Part shown: piece by piece, positions 27,924 to 37,236 of the stretch | How the letters are laid out: every line of letters begins with the position of its first letter | Position numbering within the stretch: the stretch's first letter is position 1 | DNA from: Bryobacterales bacterium | GTDB lineage: Bacteria > Acidobacteriota > Terriglobia > Bryobacterales > Bryobacteraceae | Length of the DNA stretch: 38,406 nt | Assembly (NCBI GenBank): GCA_016789745.1 | Contig: JAEUQF010000246.1 | Coordinates: 1 to 38,406 of the forward strand | Reading direction: 5' to 3' | The notes under the pieces: generated by a model | The model's input: only the letters and a program-made list of their open reading frames with translations | Told to the model about the DNA's origin: nothing | The model's database searches: none | Position numbers and translations under genes: made by a program

Positions 27924-28544
27924 TTAGTTCTGCGATCCCTTCCGCTCGGAAGCCAGCTGCTTCACAAAATCCACCGCCAGCGCTTCCTGCGTTTCCGGCG
28001 TCAACCGCTGCCGTACCTGCTGCTGCGCCAAATCCAACGCCAACTCGGCGGAGTACGTCTTCAATTCCATCCGCGCCTGCTTGGACGCCGACTCGATCTC
28101 CCCGGTCGCGTGCGCCTGCATCTTCTCGATCATCCGCGCCGTCTCCTGCCTCATCCGCTCGCCTTCGGCGGCCATTTCCGCCTTCGACGTCGACCGCAGC
28201 CCGGCCATCTCCGATTCGAGATTCGCTACCCGCCGCTCGATATCCGCCACGCGCGCTTCAGAATCGGCCCGCAGCTTACGCGCCTCTTCCAAACCACCGG
28301 TGATGTCCTTGTTCCGCTGCGCGAAGTAAGGGCCGGCATTCTTGCTCACCAGCCACCCCAGGATGCCCGCCAGCAGCGCGAAATTTGCCCACTTCCACAG
28401 AATGCTGGGCTCTTCGTGCCCGCCTTCCTTGTGTTCGGCAGCCCCTTCGTGGCTTTCCGCCTTATGCTCGGCAGCCTTCGACTCATGCTCCTGCGCCGCC
28501 ACCGGCACCAGGCACAACACCAGCGCGAGAACCAGCTTCTTCAT
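27924..28544 (-). CDS. atpF: ATP synthase Fo b subunit with signal peptide and His-rich segment
   Basis: Peripheral stator of Fo. Besides the usual membrane helix (about 48-68, ILWKWANFALLAGILGWLVS) and long charged coiled coil (about 75-200), this 206-residue protein begins with a signal-peptide-like MKKLVLALVLCLVPVAAQ. A His/Glu-rich segment with five His residues (about 20-45) follows. If the leader is cleaved, the mature N-terminus is periplasmic, the same orientation as ordinary b, but with an extra extracytoplasmic tail. The start overlaps the atpF' stop by one base (TAATG), so translation is coupled. Compared with E. coli b (156 residues) the extra length is mostly this N-terminus. Confidence 0.9.
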   Translation of the reverse strand: MKKLVLALVLCLVPVAAQEHESKAAEHKAESHEGAAEHKEGGHEEPSILWKWANFALLAGILGWLVSKNAGPYFAQRNKDITGGLEEARKLRADSEARVADIERRVANLESEMAGLRSTSKAEMAAEGERMRQETARMIEKMQAHATGEIESASKQARMELKTYSAELALDLAQQQVRQRLTPETQEALAVDFVKQLASERKGSQN

Positions 28545-28993
28545 TACAGGGCCCTCCGCTCCAGCAGCGAGTCCGCAATGCGCCCGGCCAAAACCTGCGC
28601 ATCGGCCTGCAGCGTGGACTTTGCCGCCGCCGTGTCGCGAGCCAGCTTTTCGCGTTCGGCCGCCACCAGCGCGCGCGTACGCTCCTGCGCTTCGGCCACC
28701 GCCTTGTCCTGCTCGGCTTTCCAGGCCAGCCGCTGCTGTTCCTGCTCTTTGTAGATTTCGTTACGAGCCGCGCGCAGTGTCTCTTCGTACTGGCGCGACT
28801 TCTCTTCTGCTTTCGCGAGGCTCTCCTCGGCTCGACGCCGGGCACCCGCGGTGGCCTCATCGCGTTCGTGCAGCACCTTCTCCAGGGGCTTAAAGAACAT
28901 CGCCTTCAAATAGAAATGCAGAAGGATGATGAGGAGGAAGGTAGGAATCGCGTTCAGCAGAATACCGCCAAGCGCGTTTAACGTAGATTCCAT
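28544..28993 (-). CDS. atpF': ATP synthase Fo second b-type subunit (b')
   Basis: Second stator subunit, 149 residues from ATG 28993 (MESTLNALGGILLNAIPTFL). One N-terminal membrane helix (about 8-30) is followed by a continuous charged coiled coil (about 35-145). The open frame extends upstream to 29113, but that would put the promoter inside the gene and prepend an Arg-rich leader, so 28993 is preferred, although its ribosome binding site is weak. It is the first gene of the atp operon here. Separate b and b' genes usually form a heterodimer. Confidence 0.88.
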   Translation of the reverse strand: MESTLNALGGILLNAIPTFLLIILLHFYLKAMFFKPLEKVLHERDEATAGARRRAEESLAKAEEKSRQYEETLRAARNEIYKEQEQQRLAWKAEQDKAVAEAQERTRALVAAEREKLARDTAAAKSTLQADAQVLAGRIADSLLERRAL

Positions 28994-29026
28994 TGGAAGC
29001 TTGTGGGGAACTCGAATCGGGCCTGC

Positions 29027-29042
29027 CTCTCGGAAACGAGAG
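29027..29042 (-). promoter_or_regulatory. Small hairpin in the atp leader
   Basis: CTCTCG and CGAGAG form a perfect 6-bp stem with a 4-base loop, 34-49 bases upstream of the atpF' start and downstream of the predicted promoter. Possible leader structure; function unknown. Confidence 0.35.
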
Positions 29043-29084
29043 AACGCAACCTTGGTAGGTACTCGGCCAACCCCGGAAAAGTCC

Positions 29085-29113
29085 ATTCTAGCATGCGCCG
29101 GAGTGGGGTTCAA
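29085..29113 (-). promoter_or_regulatory. Sigma70-like promoter of the atp operon
   Basis: On the minus strand TTGAAC (29113-29108) and TAGAAT (29090-29085) are separated by exactly 17 bases. The -10 box matches the consensus at 5 of 6 positions, the -35 at 4 of 6. It would give a leader of roughly 85 bases before atpF', and supports the later ATG as the start. Confidence 0.55.
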
Positions 29114-29141
29114 CGGGGTCGGCCGCCCGCAAAAGTATTGG

Positions 29142-30068
29142 TCAGTGTGCTGGACGATTCGTCGCCTTCGGCGCCCCTAACGGGCTCCCTAAACTCGCCA
29201 GCAGCGTCGAGATCGCCCGCCCCGTCTCCCCTGCCGGCACCAACGTCAACCGCGCCGAATGCTGCAGCAGTTTCTGCGTCTCAATCAGCTCAAACAGCGC
29301 CGACGCCACCAGCGGATTCCGCGCAATCTCCCGGAACACTTCCCCCAACGTCGCCGGACGCACTGCGCCCGCCTTGGCAAACTCCACCGCCGCCTCGCGC
29401 TCGGCCGAACTCGTGATCACACTCACCTGGTTCGCCCCCGCCTGCTTGATCGCCGACGTCACCTGCCGCAGCCGGTTCACTACCTTCTCCTCAATCTGGC
29501 GGATCATCCCAAAATCGCGGAAGTGCACCTTGCGGATATACACGGACCCTAACGCATACCCCCACGCCTTCGATTGCGTCGACACCTCCGCCCTTACCGT
29601 CTGGCTCATCGTATGCCGCGTCTCCAGCATCTCCCCAAGCGGCATATTGCTCAGGCATCGCACCGTCGCGTTACTCACGTTCGCCCGCAACGACCCGCGC
29701 GGATCCGTGTTCTTGAACAGATACGCCACCGGATCGCTGATCCACATCTCGTACCAGATGCCGATCCCCATCGGCGCGCCTTCTTCGGAATTCACCGGCT
29801 GGCTCCGCAGATACTCCTGATCCATCCTCAGGTCCAACACCCGCACCGTCCCCAGCCAGTGCACGATAAATGCCTTCGGCCCCAGCTTCAGCGGCAGTAT
29901 GTACAGCCCCGGCTCCTCCAACACCCCGATCACCTGCCCGAACAGCACATACACGCGGCACTGCCGCTCCTGCACAATCGCATACAACCCAAATACCCGC
30001 GCGAGCAGCGGCAGCAACACCTCCGCCAGAAACATCAGAAAGAAAATAACGACCGCGGTGATCAGCAT
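29142..30068 (-). CDS. SPFH (band 7/stomatin-like) membrane protein, second of pair
   Basis: A 308-residue protein with an N-terminal membrane helix (about 3-24), then an SPFH/band 7-like domain: CRVYVLFGQVIGVLEEPGLYILPLKLGPKAFIVH (about 37-70) and VRVLDLRMDQEYLRSQPVNSEEG. Helical C-terminal parts follow, including YIRKVHFRDFGMIRQIEEKVVNRLRQ and SSAEREAAVEFAKAGA, the type of helix by which SPFH proteins oligomerise into membrane rings. The start lies 3 bases after the stop of the partner gene, so they form an operon and probably a hetero-oligomer, like HflK/HflC. No FtsH is nearby, so those symbols are not assigned. Confidence 0.82.
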   Translation of the reverse strand: MLITAVVIFFLMFLAEVLLPLLARVFGLYAIVQERQCRVYVLFGQVIGVLEEPGLYILPLKLGPKAFIVHWLGTVRVLDLRMDQEYLRSQPVNSEEGAPMGIGIWYEMWISDPVAYLFKNTDPRGSLRANVSNATVRCLSNMPLGEMLETRHTMSQTVRAEVSTQSKAWGYALGSVYIRKVHFRDFGMIRQIEEKVVNRLRQVTSAIKQAGANQVSVITSSAEREAAVEFAKAGAVRPATLGEVFREIARNPLVASALFELIETQKLLQHSARLTLVPAGETGRAISTLLASLGSPLGAPKATNRPAH

Positions 30069-30071
30069 CGC

Positions 30072-31067
30072 TTACCTCGCCTCCCGGTAAACCTTCTCGG
30101 CCTTCTCAAACAGCCCTACCTTCACGCTCCGCAGGTACATCTCCAGCACCTCAGGCCCCGCCGCGTGCATCTGCTCCAACTGGTCCGCCATCGCCCGAAT
30201 CGGCTCTATCTCCGCCTGCGCCCGCAGCGTCTCAATCTCTACCGCCCGCCGCGACTGCACAATCTTCTGATCCGCCGCTGCCTGCGCCAGGCTGATGTCG
30301 CTCGACACCTGGTTGTGCGCTGTGTTGATCGCCGCCAGTGCCGACTCCACTTCCTCCGGAGGATCAATTCCAGTAATCAACGACGCATCCAGCACCACCC
30401 CATACCGCGCCGCCGCCGACCGGCATTCCTGATCCATGTACTCGTTCAAGTCCCGCAGATTCTTTCGCAGATCGTTGATCGACACGCCCGTCACATCCGC
30501 TCCCGGCGCCGCCGGCAAGCCCGCCGGATCCGTGGTGCCCGCCATCCGCTTCGCTTCAAAGTTCGCGATCTTCTGCCGCAGCACCGACACGAAATACCCC
30601 ATCACGTGCACGATCGGCGACTTGATCCCGAACAGATACGCATACAGGTTCTGCTCGCTCACCCGGTAACGGATCTGCCCCGTCAGCCCCGTATTCAGTT
30701 GGTCCTTGGTCACCGCCTCCAGCTTCGTGCCGCCTTCGTTCGCGCTCGGATCCTGCAGATCCAGCGCCATGTTGATGGTGCTGGTGGCAATGCTCACCTT
30801 ATACACCTTCTCCCAAGGCATCTTGAAGTAGAGCCCCGCCGGAATCACGCGCACCTGCGGGTAGCAATAGCGCTCCCGTTCATGCGGCGCCAGCGATTCT
30901 GATATCGGGTCGTCCAAAGTCGTAGCCGTTTCGCTGATCCGTTCGGCACGCCCGAACCGCGTCTTCACCGCCCGCTCGTTTTGATCCACCGTATACACGC
31001 CCATCACCAGCACGCGTACCGCGAACCACGCTGTCAGTCCAAGCAACACGCCAACCAGGAATTCCAT
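30072..31067 (-). CDS. SPFH (band 7/stomatin-like) membrane protein, first of pair
   Basis: A 331-residue protein with one N-terminal membrane helix (about 3-25), then VDQNERAVKTRFGRAERI (about 28-45), a normal SPFH beginning, and VRVIPAGLYFKMPWEKVYKVSIATSTINM. The SPFH domain appears interrupted by an insertion around 45-70. The C-terminal half is helical and Ala/Glu-rich, with AINTAHNQVSSDISLAQAAADQKIVQSRRAVEIETLRAQAE, typical for flotillin/prohibitin-like oligomerisation. It is translated with the next gene after only 3 bases. TATACT stands about 10 bases before the ATG, suggesting a very short leader. The upstream 64-base gap is shared with the divergent aminotransferase. Confidence 0.82.
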   Translation of the reverse strand: MEFLVGVLLGLTAWFAVRVLVMGVYTVDQNERAVKTRFGRAERISETATTLDDPISESLAPHERERYCYPQVRVIPAGLYFKMPWEKVYKVSIATSTINMALDLQDPSANEGGTKLEAVTKDQLNTGLTGQIRYRVSEQNLYAYLFGIKSPIVHVMGYFVSVLRQKIANFEAKRMAGTTDPAGLPAAPGADVTGVSINDLRKNLRDLNEYMDQECRSAAARYGVVLDASLITGIDPPEEVESALAAINTAHNQVSSDISLAQAAADQKIVQSRRAVEIETLRAQAEIEPIRAMADQLEQMHAAGPEVLEMYLRSVKVGLFEKAEKVYREAR

Positions 31068-31131
31068 AGCGCCGCCCAGTATAGCCGTTTGTTTCCTCGC
31101 GCATGAGTCGCGCCACCCTTGGATACACTAT

Positions 31132-32391
31132 GTGAATATGGAAACGCTTGTGGAGAGTCCTGCCGAGTTAAGCACTGGCCAGCGTGTGATGGACCTGGAG
31201 GCCAAATACATCCTCCAAACCTACGGCCGCTACCCCCTGGTGCTCACCCGCGGCAAGGGCTGTTATCTCTGGGATGTTGACGGCAAACGCTATCTCGACC
31301 TGTTGAGCGGCATCGGCGTCAACGCGCTCGGCCATGCCCACCCGCGCATCGTGCGCGTCATTCGCGAGCAGGCGGGCAAACTGGTGCACGCCTCCAACCT
31401 CTACTACCACGAATACCAGGGCAAGCTTGCCGAACGCCTCTCCGCCATGAGCGGCCTCCAGCGCACCTTCTTCTGCAACTCCGGTACCGAGGCCATGGAG
31501 GGCGCCCTCAAGATCATCAAGTCCTGGGGCACCAAAATCTCCCCGGAGAAGTACGAGATTGTTGCCCTCGAAAACTCCTTCCACGGCCGCTCCATCGGCG
31601 CCGTCTCGGTCACCGGACAGCCCAAGTACCGCGCACCTTTCGAACCGCTCCTGCCCGGCGTGAGGTTCGTCCCTCGCCATGACCTCAGCGCGCTCGAAGC
31701 CGCCGTTAACGAACGCACCGCCGGCATTGTCCTCGAACTCATCCAGGGTGAAGGCGGCATCTATCCGCTCGGCGAGAAGATGACGCGCCTGGCTCGCGAG
31801 CTCGCCGACAAGCACAACGCGCTGCTCTGTCTCGATGAAATCCAGTGCGGCGTCGGTCGCCCCGGCACGTACTTCGCCTACCAGATCCCTGATCCTGTCG
31901 TGCTGCCCGATGTCATGACCGCCGCCAAACCGCTCGGCGCCGGCATCCCCATCGGCATCATTATGACCAACGAACGCGCCGCCCCCGCGCTCACCGCCGG
32001 CATGCATGGGTCCACCTTCGGCGGCGGTGCGCTGGCCTGCCGCGTCGCGCTCGAATGCGTCGACATCCTCGAAGAGCTGATGCCGCATATCCGCAAAGTC
32101 GGCGCCTACTTCAAATCCGAACTCGAAGACATGGGCCGCCGCTTCTCCTTCGTCAAGGAAGTGCGCGGACACGGGCTCATGCTCGGCATCGAGATCGACT
32201 TCCCCTGCAAACAGTTCGTCACCGACGCCATGAGTGAAGGCCTGCTCATCAACGTCACGCATGACACCGTCGTCCGCATGCTGCCGCCCTACATCATCAC
32301 CGAACGCGAAGTGGATCGCGCCGTCCGCGGTCTGCGTAACGTCTTCCGCAAAGCGGCCAAGAGCTACAAGCCCAACGCCGCCTCCGCCTAG
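31132..32391 (+). CDS. argD: Class III aminotransferase, acetylornithine aminotransferase-like
   Basis: PLP-dependent class III aminotransferase of 419 residues (417 if ATG 31138 is used instead of GTG 31132; neither has a clear ribosome binding site). Features resemble Arg[54 protein letters not shown] (phosphate-binding loop), [21 protein letters not shown] (Asp for the pyridine nitrogen), [13 protein letters not shown] with the Schiff-base Lys near 266, and [16 protein letters not shown]. Likely converts N-acetyl-glutamate semialdehyde to acetylornithine, or acts on a related omega-amine. No other arginine genes are adjacent; an SDR gene follows after 8 bases. The symbol is by similarity only. 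Confidence 0.82.
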   Translation: MNMETLVESPAELSTGQRVMDLEAKYILQTYGRYPLVLTRGKGCYLWDVDGKRYLDLLSGIGVNALGHAHPRIVRVIREQAGKLVHASNLYYHEYQGKLAERLSAMSGLQRTFFCNSGTEAMEGALKIIKSWGTKISPEKYEIVALENSFHGRSIGAVSVTGQPKYRAPFEPLLPGVRFVPRHDLSALEAAVNERTAGIVLELIQGEGGIYPLGEKMTRLARELADKHNALLCLDEIQCGVGRPGTYFAYQIPDPVVLPDVMTAAKPLGAGIPIGIIMTNERAAPALTAGMHGSTFGGGALACRVALECVDILEELMPHIRKVGAYFKSELEDMGRRFSFVKEVRGHGLMLGIEIDFPCKQFVTDAMSEGLLINVTHDTVVRMLPPYIITEREVDRAVRGLRNVFRKAAKSYKPNAASA

Positions 32392-32399
32392 TATCCGCC

Positions 32400-33161
<762 letters not shown>

Positions 33162-33290
33162 CTTACCCGTCGTCTCCACCAGTCCCGACTCGCCCGCGGC
33201 CATCTTCAGCCGCAGGCGAACCGGTGGCTGCCAACGGCCTGGAGCTCGGTCGCACCATGCCCGTGCCACAGGCCGCTTGCAAATCGAAGG

Positions 33291-34229
33291 TTAGGGCACT
33301 ACCTCGTGCACGTAGTCGCAGTCATCGCCGTGCGTATGCCGCGGGCGCGGTGGGCCGTCTTTCTCAGCCGGATGCGTGCAGCAACTCCGCAGATAGCCTT
33401 CCACCAAATCCCAGTCATTCTCCGTCTGCACCATCTTCTGCGCCCACGACACCATCCCGAACATGCCGTGATACACCGCCACTGCAAAGCGCAGCGTCTG
33501 CACATCATTCCGCCCCACGTGAGCGCCAGACGTCTTGATCTTCAACCCCAGGTACGCCGTCACCACAAAATCCTCAACCATGTGGTTCGAATAGATGTCC
33601 CGATACTGTTCCGGTATCACCATCTTGTACAGAACCCAGTCCACCCAACTCGGCCGCGCCGGAATGGGACACTCAAACAACCCCCGCAGACGAGCGTACG
33701 CCAGTATCTCCTGCAGTTCGCTTTTGCATGTCCGCACCACGTCCTTATAGGCGTCCTGGCCTAACTGCCCGCGTCCAAACGTAATCGCGCGCGGGTGGTA
33801 GTCTTCGCCGAAATCGTACCGCTTCCGTTCAGCCTTGTAGATCCGCTTCACCAGATCCACCTTCAGCAGACTATCGACCCTCGGATCCGCCGGCAGCGCG
33901 CCCTTGGCGCGATAGTAAGTCGTTTCCAGCGGCTTGGGCTGAAACTTCATGTGTTCCGCCAGCCGCCCCAGCGCCGCCATATCCGTCGGCGACGGCACTC
34001 CCGCGGTGAGCGCGACGTACAACCGCAGAACGCCCTCCAGATCCAGGCCGGTCAGTTCCGCGTTTGCCGCGCTGAAGATCATGTCGCACGCCACCGTATC
34101 GCGCTGGTTCGGCAACGCGGCAGCAAGCCGGGCTTTGATGATTGACGTTGTCAGCAGCGCCGATGGCATCGGCGGCTTGGGAATTGCCGGCCCAGGCTGG
34201 CACGGCATTGGTAGTGTTCCTCCGGGCAT
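33291..34229 (-). CDS. Uncharacterised protein with lysozyme-like signature
   Basis: I do not recognise this 312-residue protein. It has no signal peptide. The N-terminus is Pro-rich (about 1-22), the rest looks helical, and the C-terminus is rich in His, Cys and Asp (HTHGDDCDYVHE). Residues 142-158 (Glu142, Pro146, Ala148, Thr150, Gly152, Gly154, Leu156, Gln158) follow the E-x-P-x-A-x-S-x-G-x-G-L-x-Q order of GH23-type lysozyme/transglycosylase active sites, a resemblance only. A strong AGGAGG 6 bases before the ATG supports this start. It is divergent from the glycosidase gene and convergent with the SDR gene. A peptidoglycan-active enzyme or T6SS cargo is possible but unproven. Confidence 0.6.
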   Translation of the reverse strand: MPGGTLPMPCQPGPAIPKPPMPSALLTTSIIKARLAAALPNQRDTVACDMIFSAANAELTGLDLEGVLRLYVALTAGVPSPTDMAALGRLAEHMKFQPKPLETTYYRAKGALPADPRVDSLLKVDLVKRIYKAERKRYDFGEDYHPRAITFGRGQLGQDAYKDVVRTCKSELQEILAYARLRGLFECPIPARPSWVDWVLYKMVIPEQYRDIYSNHMVEDFVVTAYLGLKIKTSGAHVGRNDVQTLRFAVAVYHGMFGMVSWAQKMVQTENDWDLVEGYLRSCCTHPAEKDGPPRPRHTHGDDCDYVHEVVP

Positions 34230-34382
34230 CTTGTCCTCCTCTGTGGGCCCCTACCCGACAACGTGCGAAACGGGATCCTCGGAAGAATAAAATCTCGACC
34301 TGACTGTGCGACACTGCACGTGAATCGCTTGCGGTTCGCCGTGAGCTTTCGCCCACGGCACGGTATCCTAACGAAGACCCCG

Positions 34383-35504
34383 ATGAATCGACGTACCTTC
34401 CTGTCCCTGCCCGCCACAGCCGCTTGCGCCGGCGCCGCGCCAAAGGCACCGAAGAAGAAATCCGCCCCCGCTGCCCGCGCCACCGGCCGCCGCACCAAAG
34501 TCGAAATCAAGGGCGACCAGTTCTTCCTGAACGGCAAACCCACCTACCCCGGCCGCATCTGGGAAGGCCACAAGATCGAAGGCCTGCTCATGAATGCCCG
34601 CACCGTGCAGGCCATCTTCGACGACGAGAACCCCGAATCCGTCTCCCTCTGGAAGTACCCCGACACCGGCCGCTGGGACCCCGACCGCAACACCGCCGAG
34701 TTCGTCGCCGCCCTCCCCGAATGGCGCCGCCACGGCCTGCTCAGCTTCAATGTCTGCCTGCAGGGCGGCAACCCCCAGGGCTACCGAAAAGACCAGCCCT
34801 GGAAGAACAATGCCTTCCGCCCTGACGGTACTCTCAAGCCCGCCTACCTCGCCCGCCTGGAAAAAGTCCTCAACGCCGCCGACCGCCTCGGCATGGTCCC
34901 CCAACTCTGCCTCTTCTACTTCGGCCAGGACCAATACTTCGAAGGCGACGAAGCCATCCGCCGCGGCGTGCGCCGCATCATCCGCTGGCTCCACGCCCGC
35001 AACTACCGCCACCTGCTGCTCGAAATCGCCAACGAGTGCAACAACGGCAAATACGAGCAGCCCATCCTCAAGCCCAATCGCATCGTGGAGCTATTCGATC
35101 TCGCCCGCGACGAGTTCCGCGGCGGCTACCCCTACCCCGTCGGCACCAGCTTCACCGGAGGCGTCATCCCGCCCGCCAACATCGTCGAAGCTTCCGACTA
35201 CCTGCTGCTCCACGGCAACGGCGTCAAGGACCCCAAACGCATCGGGCAAATGGTAGAGGAGACCCGTAAGGTCCCCGGCTACTTCCCGATGCCCATTCTC
35301 TTCAACGAAGACGATCACTTCGACTTCGACAAGCCCGTGAACAACTACACCGAGGCCGTCAAACAGTACGCCTCCTGGGGCATCCTCGATATCGGTGAGA
35401 ATAACTACCGCGACGGCCACCAGAGCCCGCCCGTCAATTGGGGCTTCAGCACCGATCGCAAACGCCAGTTCTTCGAATTAACGAAAAAGATCACCCTCGG
35501 CTAA
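34383..35504 (+). CDS. Secreted TIM-barrel glycoside hydrolase-like protein
   Basis: A 373-residue exported protein. ATG 34383 begins MNRRTFLSLPATAACAGAA, a Tat-like signal (RRTFL), and is preferred to the longer in-frame start at 34263. After an Ala/Lys/Pro linker to about 40 comes a barrel domain. LLEIANECNNG puts Asn217-Glu218 where clan GH-A enzymes have their acid/base, and ILFNEDDHF gives Glu309 as possible nucleophile. FFLNGKPTYPGRIWEG near the N-terminus is typical of GH-A or cellulase-like proteins (the family of DNGKPFFLxG starts). The substrate is unknown. The stop is 3 bases from the convergent nucleoside hydrolase stop. Confidence 0.72.
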   Translation: MNRRTFLSLPATAACAGAAPKAPKKKSAPAARATGRRTKVEIKGDQFFLNGKPTYPGRIWEGHKIEGLLMNARTVQAIFDDENPESVSLWKYPDTGRWDPDRNTAEFVAALPEWRRHGLLSFNVCLQGGNPQGYRKDQPWKNNAFRPDGTLKPAYLARLEKVLNAADRLGMVPQLCLFYFGQDQYFEGDEAIRRGVRRIIRWLHARNYRHLLLEIANECNNGKYEQPILKPNRIVELFDLARDEFRGGYPYPVGTSFTGGVIPPANIVEASDYLLLHGNGVKDPKRIGQMVEETRKVPGYFPMPILFNEDDHFDFDKPVNNYTEAVKQYASWGILDIGENNYRDGHQSPPVNWGFSTDRKRQFFELTKKITLG

Positions 35505-35507
35505 GGG

Positions 35508-36452
35508 TTAGCGAGGCTGGCTGGCCAGCACCGTCAGCGCCTCCAGCACCCGCGCCCGCTGCTCCGGCGTCACCGTCAAATAGCGGTGCTTCCCCGCCGC
35601 TGATGCCTCCAGCTTCGTCTGCCCGTCCTCGGCCACCGCCACCGTACCCGTATCCGATAACCCGAAGTACCCGCGATCCGGCCGCACCGCATACAGCACC
35701 GATGTCAAATCCCAAGTAGGCCGGTCGTACGGCATCTTCTGATACGCCCGGTACGCATCGGACACCGGATGATTCGCCACCCATCCATAATCCCGTTCGA
35801 TGCTTACCGCCTCATACTTGATCGCCAGCCCAATCTCAAAGCCCGAAAAGACAATCTCCCCCGGCCATTCTCCAAACACCTTGCGCGCCGACGGCACATC
35901 GATGCGCACGTTGTACTCCGGCTTGCCAGTCGGAAATTGCCCCGCCATCACGCTCAGCAGTTTCACTTTGCGGGCCGCCAACTCCTTCCCGCCAGGCTCC
36001 GCCAACAGCCGCGCCAGATTCGTGCTGAACCCCACCTGCACGATCACCACGCTCTTGTCCGGCTGCGACTCCAACACCTTCCGAATCACCGTCGCGCCTT
36101 CCGGCAGCTTATCTTCGGGCTTCACCTTGCGCTTGTAAACAGCGTTCTGCGCGGGCAGCCGCGTATAGTCGGAGTCCTTCGGCGTCGGCCCGTTGTTCGA
36201 GATCCCAATCGGAATCCCCGGCCGTCCATAGAAATGGTTCACCAAATCCACAAACGGCCCGGACCACTTGTTGTCTTTTGTCAGGGTGACGGCCAGTAGC
36301 TTCGCTTCCCCACGCGATTCCAACGCGTGGATCACCGCCAGCGCCAGGGCATCGTCGATGTCGTTGCCCATGTCGGTGTCGAAGATCAACGGCACGGGAG
36401 CGGCGGGCGCCAGGATGGCGCCCAATAGGAGTGCGAACAGCGGCTTCATCAA
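35508..36452 (-). CDS. Exported nucleoside hydrolase
   Basis: Inosine/uridine-preferring nucleoside hydrolase family, 314 residues, splitting the N-glycosidic bond of (ribo)nucleosides. The Ca2+-binding motif DTDMGNDIDDALAL lies just after a signal peptide (MMKPLFALLLGAILAPAAPVP). The central VVIVQVGFSTNLARLL corresponds to the usual GPLTNLA segment but with Gly-Phe-Ser in place of Gly-Pro-Leu. EIVFSGFEIG and an R-x-x-W-DLTSVLYAV segment with the Asp ligand follow. The signal peptide implies periplasmic nucleoside salvage or a diverged substrate. infC ends 37 bases upstream on the same strand. Confidence 0.85.
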   Translation of the reverse strand: MMKPLFALLLGAILAPAAPVPLIFDTDMGNDIDDALALAVIHALESRGEAKLLAVTLTKDNKWSGPFVDLVNHFYGRPGIPIGISNNGPTPKDSDYTRLPAQNAVYKRKVKPEDKLPEGATVIRKVLESQPDKSVVIVQVGFSTNLARLLAEPGGKELAARKVKLLSVMAGQFPTGKPEYNVRIDVPSARKVFGEWPGEIVFSGFEIGLAIKYEAVSIERDYGWVANHPVSDAYRAYQKMPYDRPTWDLTSVLYAVRPDRGYFGLSDTGTVAVAEDGQTKLEASAAGKHRYLTVTPEQRARVLEALTVLASQPR

Positions 36453-36489
36453 GACGAGTATAGTCGCTCGCCGGCCCGTGCGCGTTTGT

Positions 36490-37122
36490 TTAAGCTTGTG
36501 GCGGATTGGCCGAAGGAAGCGTCACCACCGCAGGTTTCTTTTCCTTCGGTGCTGGCTTTTCCTTGGCCGGCTCCTTGTCCTTCAAGGGACTGATGATCAC
36601 GTGGCAGTTGCGGCCTTCCAACTTAGGCTGGCCTTCCACCGCACCCGCTTCTTTCAGATCCTCGGAAAAGCGCAGCAGCAGGTTGCGGCCCAGGTCCACG
36701 TGCGCAATCTCACGTCCGCGGAACTGCACCACCGCCTTCACGCGATTGCCTTCTTTCAGGAACCGCAGCGCATGGTTCTTCTTGAACTCGTAGTCGTGAT
36801 CATCCGTGTTCGGCCGGAACTTCAGTTCCTTCACCTGGATGATGTGTTGCTTCTTCTTGGCCTCGTGCGACTTCTTCTTCTGCTCGTACTGCCATTGGCC
36901 ATAGTCCATGGCCTTGGCTACCGGCGGCTCCGCCGTCGGCGACACCAGGATCAGGTCTAACCCCAACTCCTGGGCCCGGCGGATGGCGGCCTGTGTCGGC
37001 ATCACCTCCACCACTCCTCCGGGGAAGACCGCACGGACTTCACGGACACGGATTGCCTCATTCACGTTCTCACGAATCCGAGGCATGGGACGGCGCGGGG
37101 GATAATTTCTGGGCGGGTACAT
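36490..37122 (-). CDS. infC: Translation initiation factor IF-3
   Basis: Binds the 30S subunit and checks initiator tRNA and start codons. The 210-residue protein has the N-domain with NVNEAIRVREVRAVFPGG and A-x-x-x-A-QELGLDLILVSPTAEPPVAKAMDYGQWQYEQKKKSHEAKKKQ, then the C-domain HIIQVKELKFRPNTDDHDYEFKKNHALRFLKEGNRVKAVVQFRGREIAH. An extra Lys/Pro/Glu-rich tail of about 35 residues follows. No Shine-Dalgarno stands before ATG 37122 or the alternative Met13, consistent with the autoregulated or atypical starts usual for infC. rpmI and rplT do not follow; the downstream gene is a nucleoside hydrolase. Confidence 0.95.
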   Translation of the reverse strand: MYPPRNYPPRRPMPRIRENVNEAIRVREVRAVFPGGVVEVMPTQAAIRRAQELGLDLILVSPTAEPPVAKAMDYGQWQYEQKKKSHEAKKKQHIIQVKELKFRPNTDDHDYEFKKNHALRFLKEGNRVKAVVQFRGREIAHVDLGRNLLLRFSEDLKEAGAVEGQPKLEGRNCHVIISPLKDKEPAKEKPAPKEKKPAVVTLPSANPPQA

Positions 37123-37203
37123 TCGAAGGGGGCAGAGCGTAGTTCTGCTAGACTGATTCCTTTCGGTGGATTAGGCCTTTTTAATCTCCAGCTTCCAAGC
37201 GCA

Positions 37204-37236
37204 AAGGGGATGCCCGCTTGTGACAGACATCCCCTT
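37204..37236 (-). promoter_or_regulatory. Hairpin upstream of infC
   Basis: A perfect 9-bp inverted repeat, AAGGGGATG (37204-37212) and CATCCCCTT (37228-37236), with a 15-base loop, 82 bases upstream of the infC start. No T-run follows on either strand, so it is not an obvious terminator. It may be part of the infC leader RNA. Confidence 0.45.

Noticed and set aside
28994..29113. Longer N-terminus for the b' subunit
   Set aside because: The extension is Arg-rich, covers the predicted promoter and would precede the normal membrane helix; ATG 28993 gives the standard start.
37204..37236. Hairpin upstream of infC as a terminator
   Set aside because: Neither strand has a T-run after the stem, so it is listed as a leader hairpin instead.
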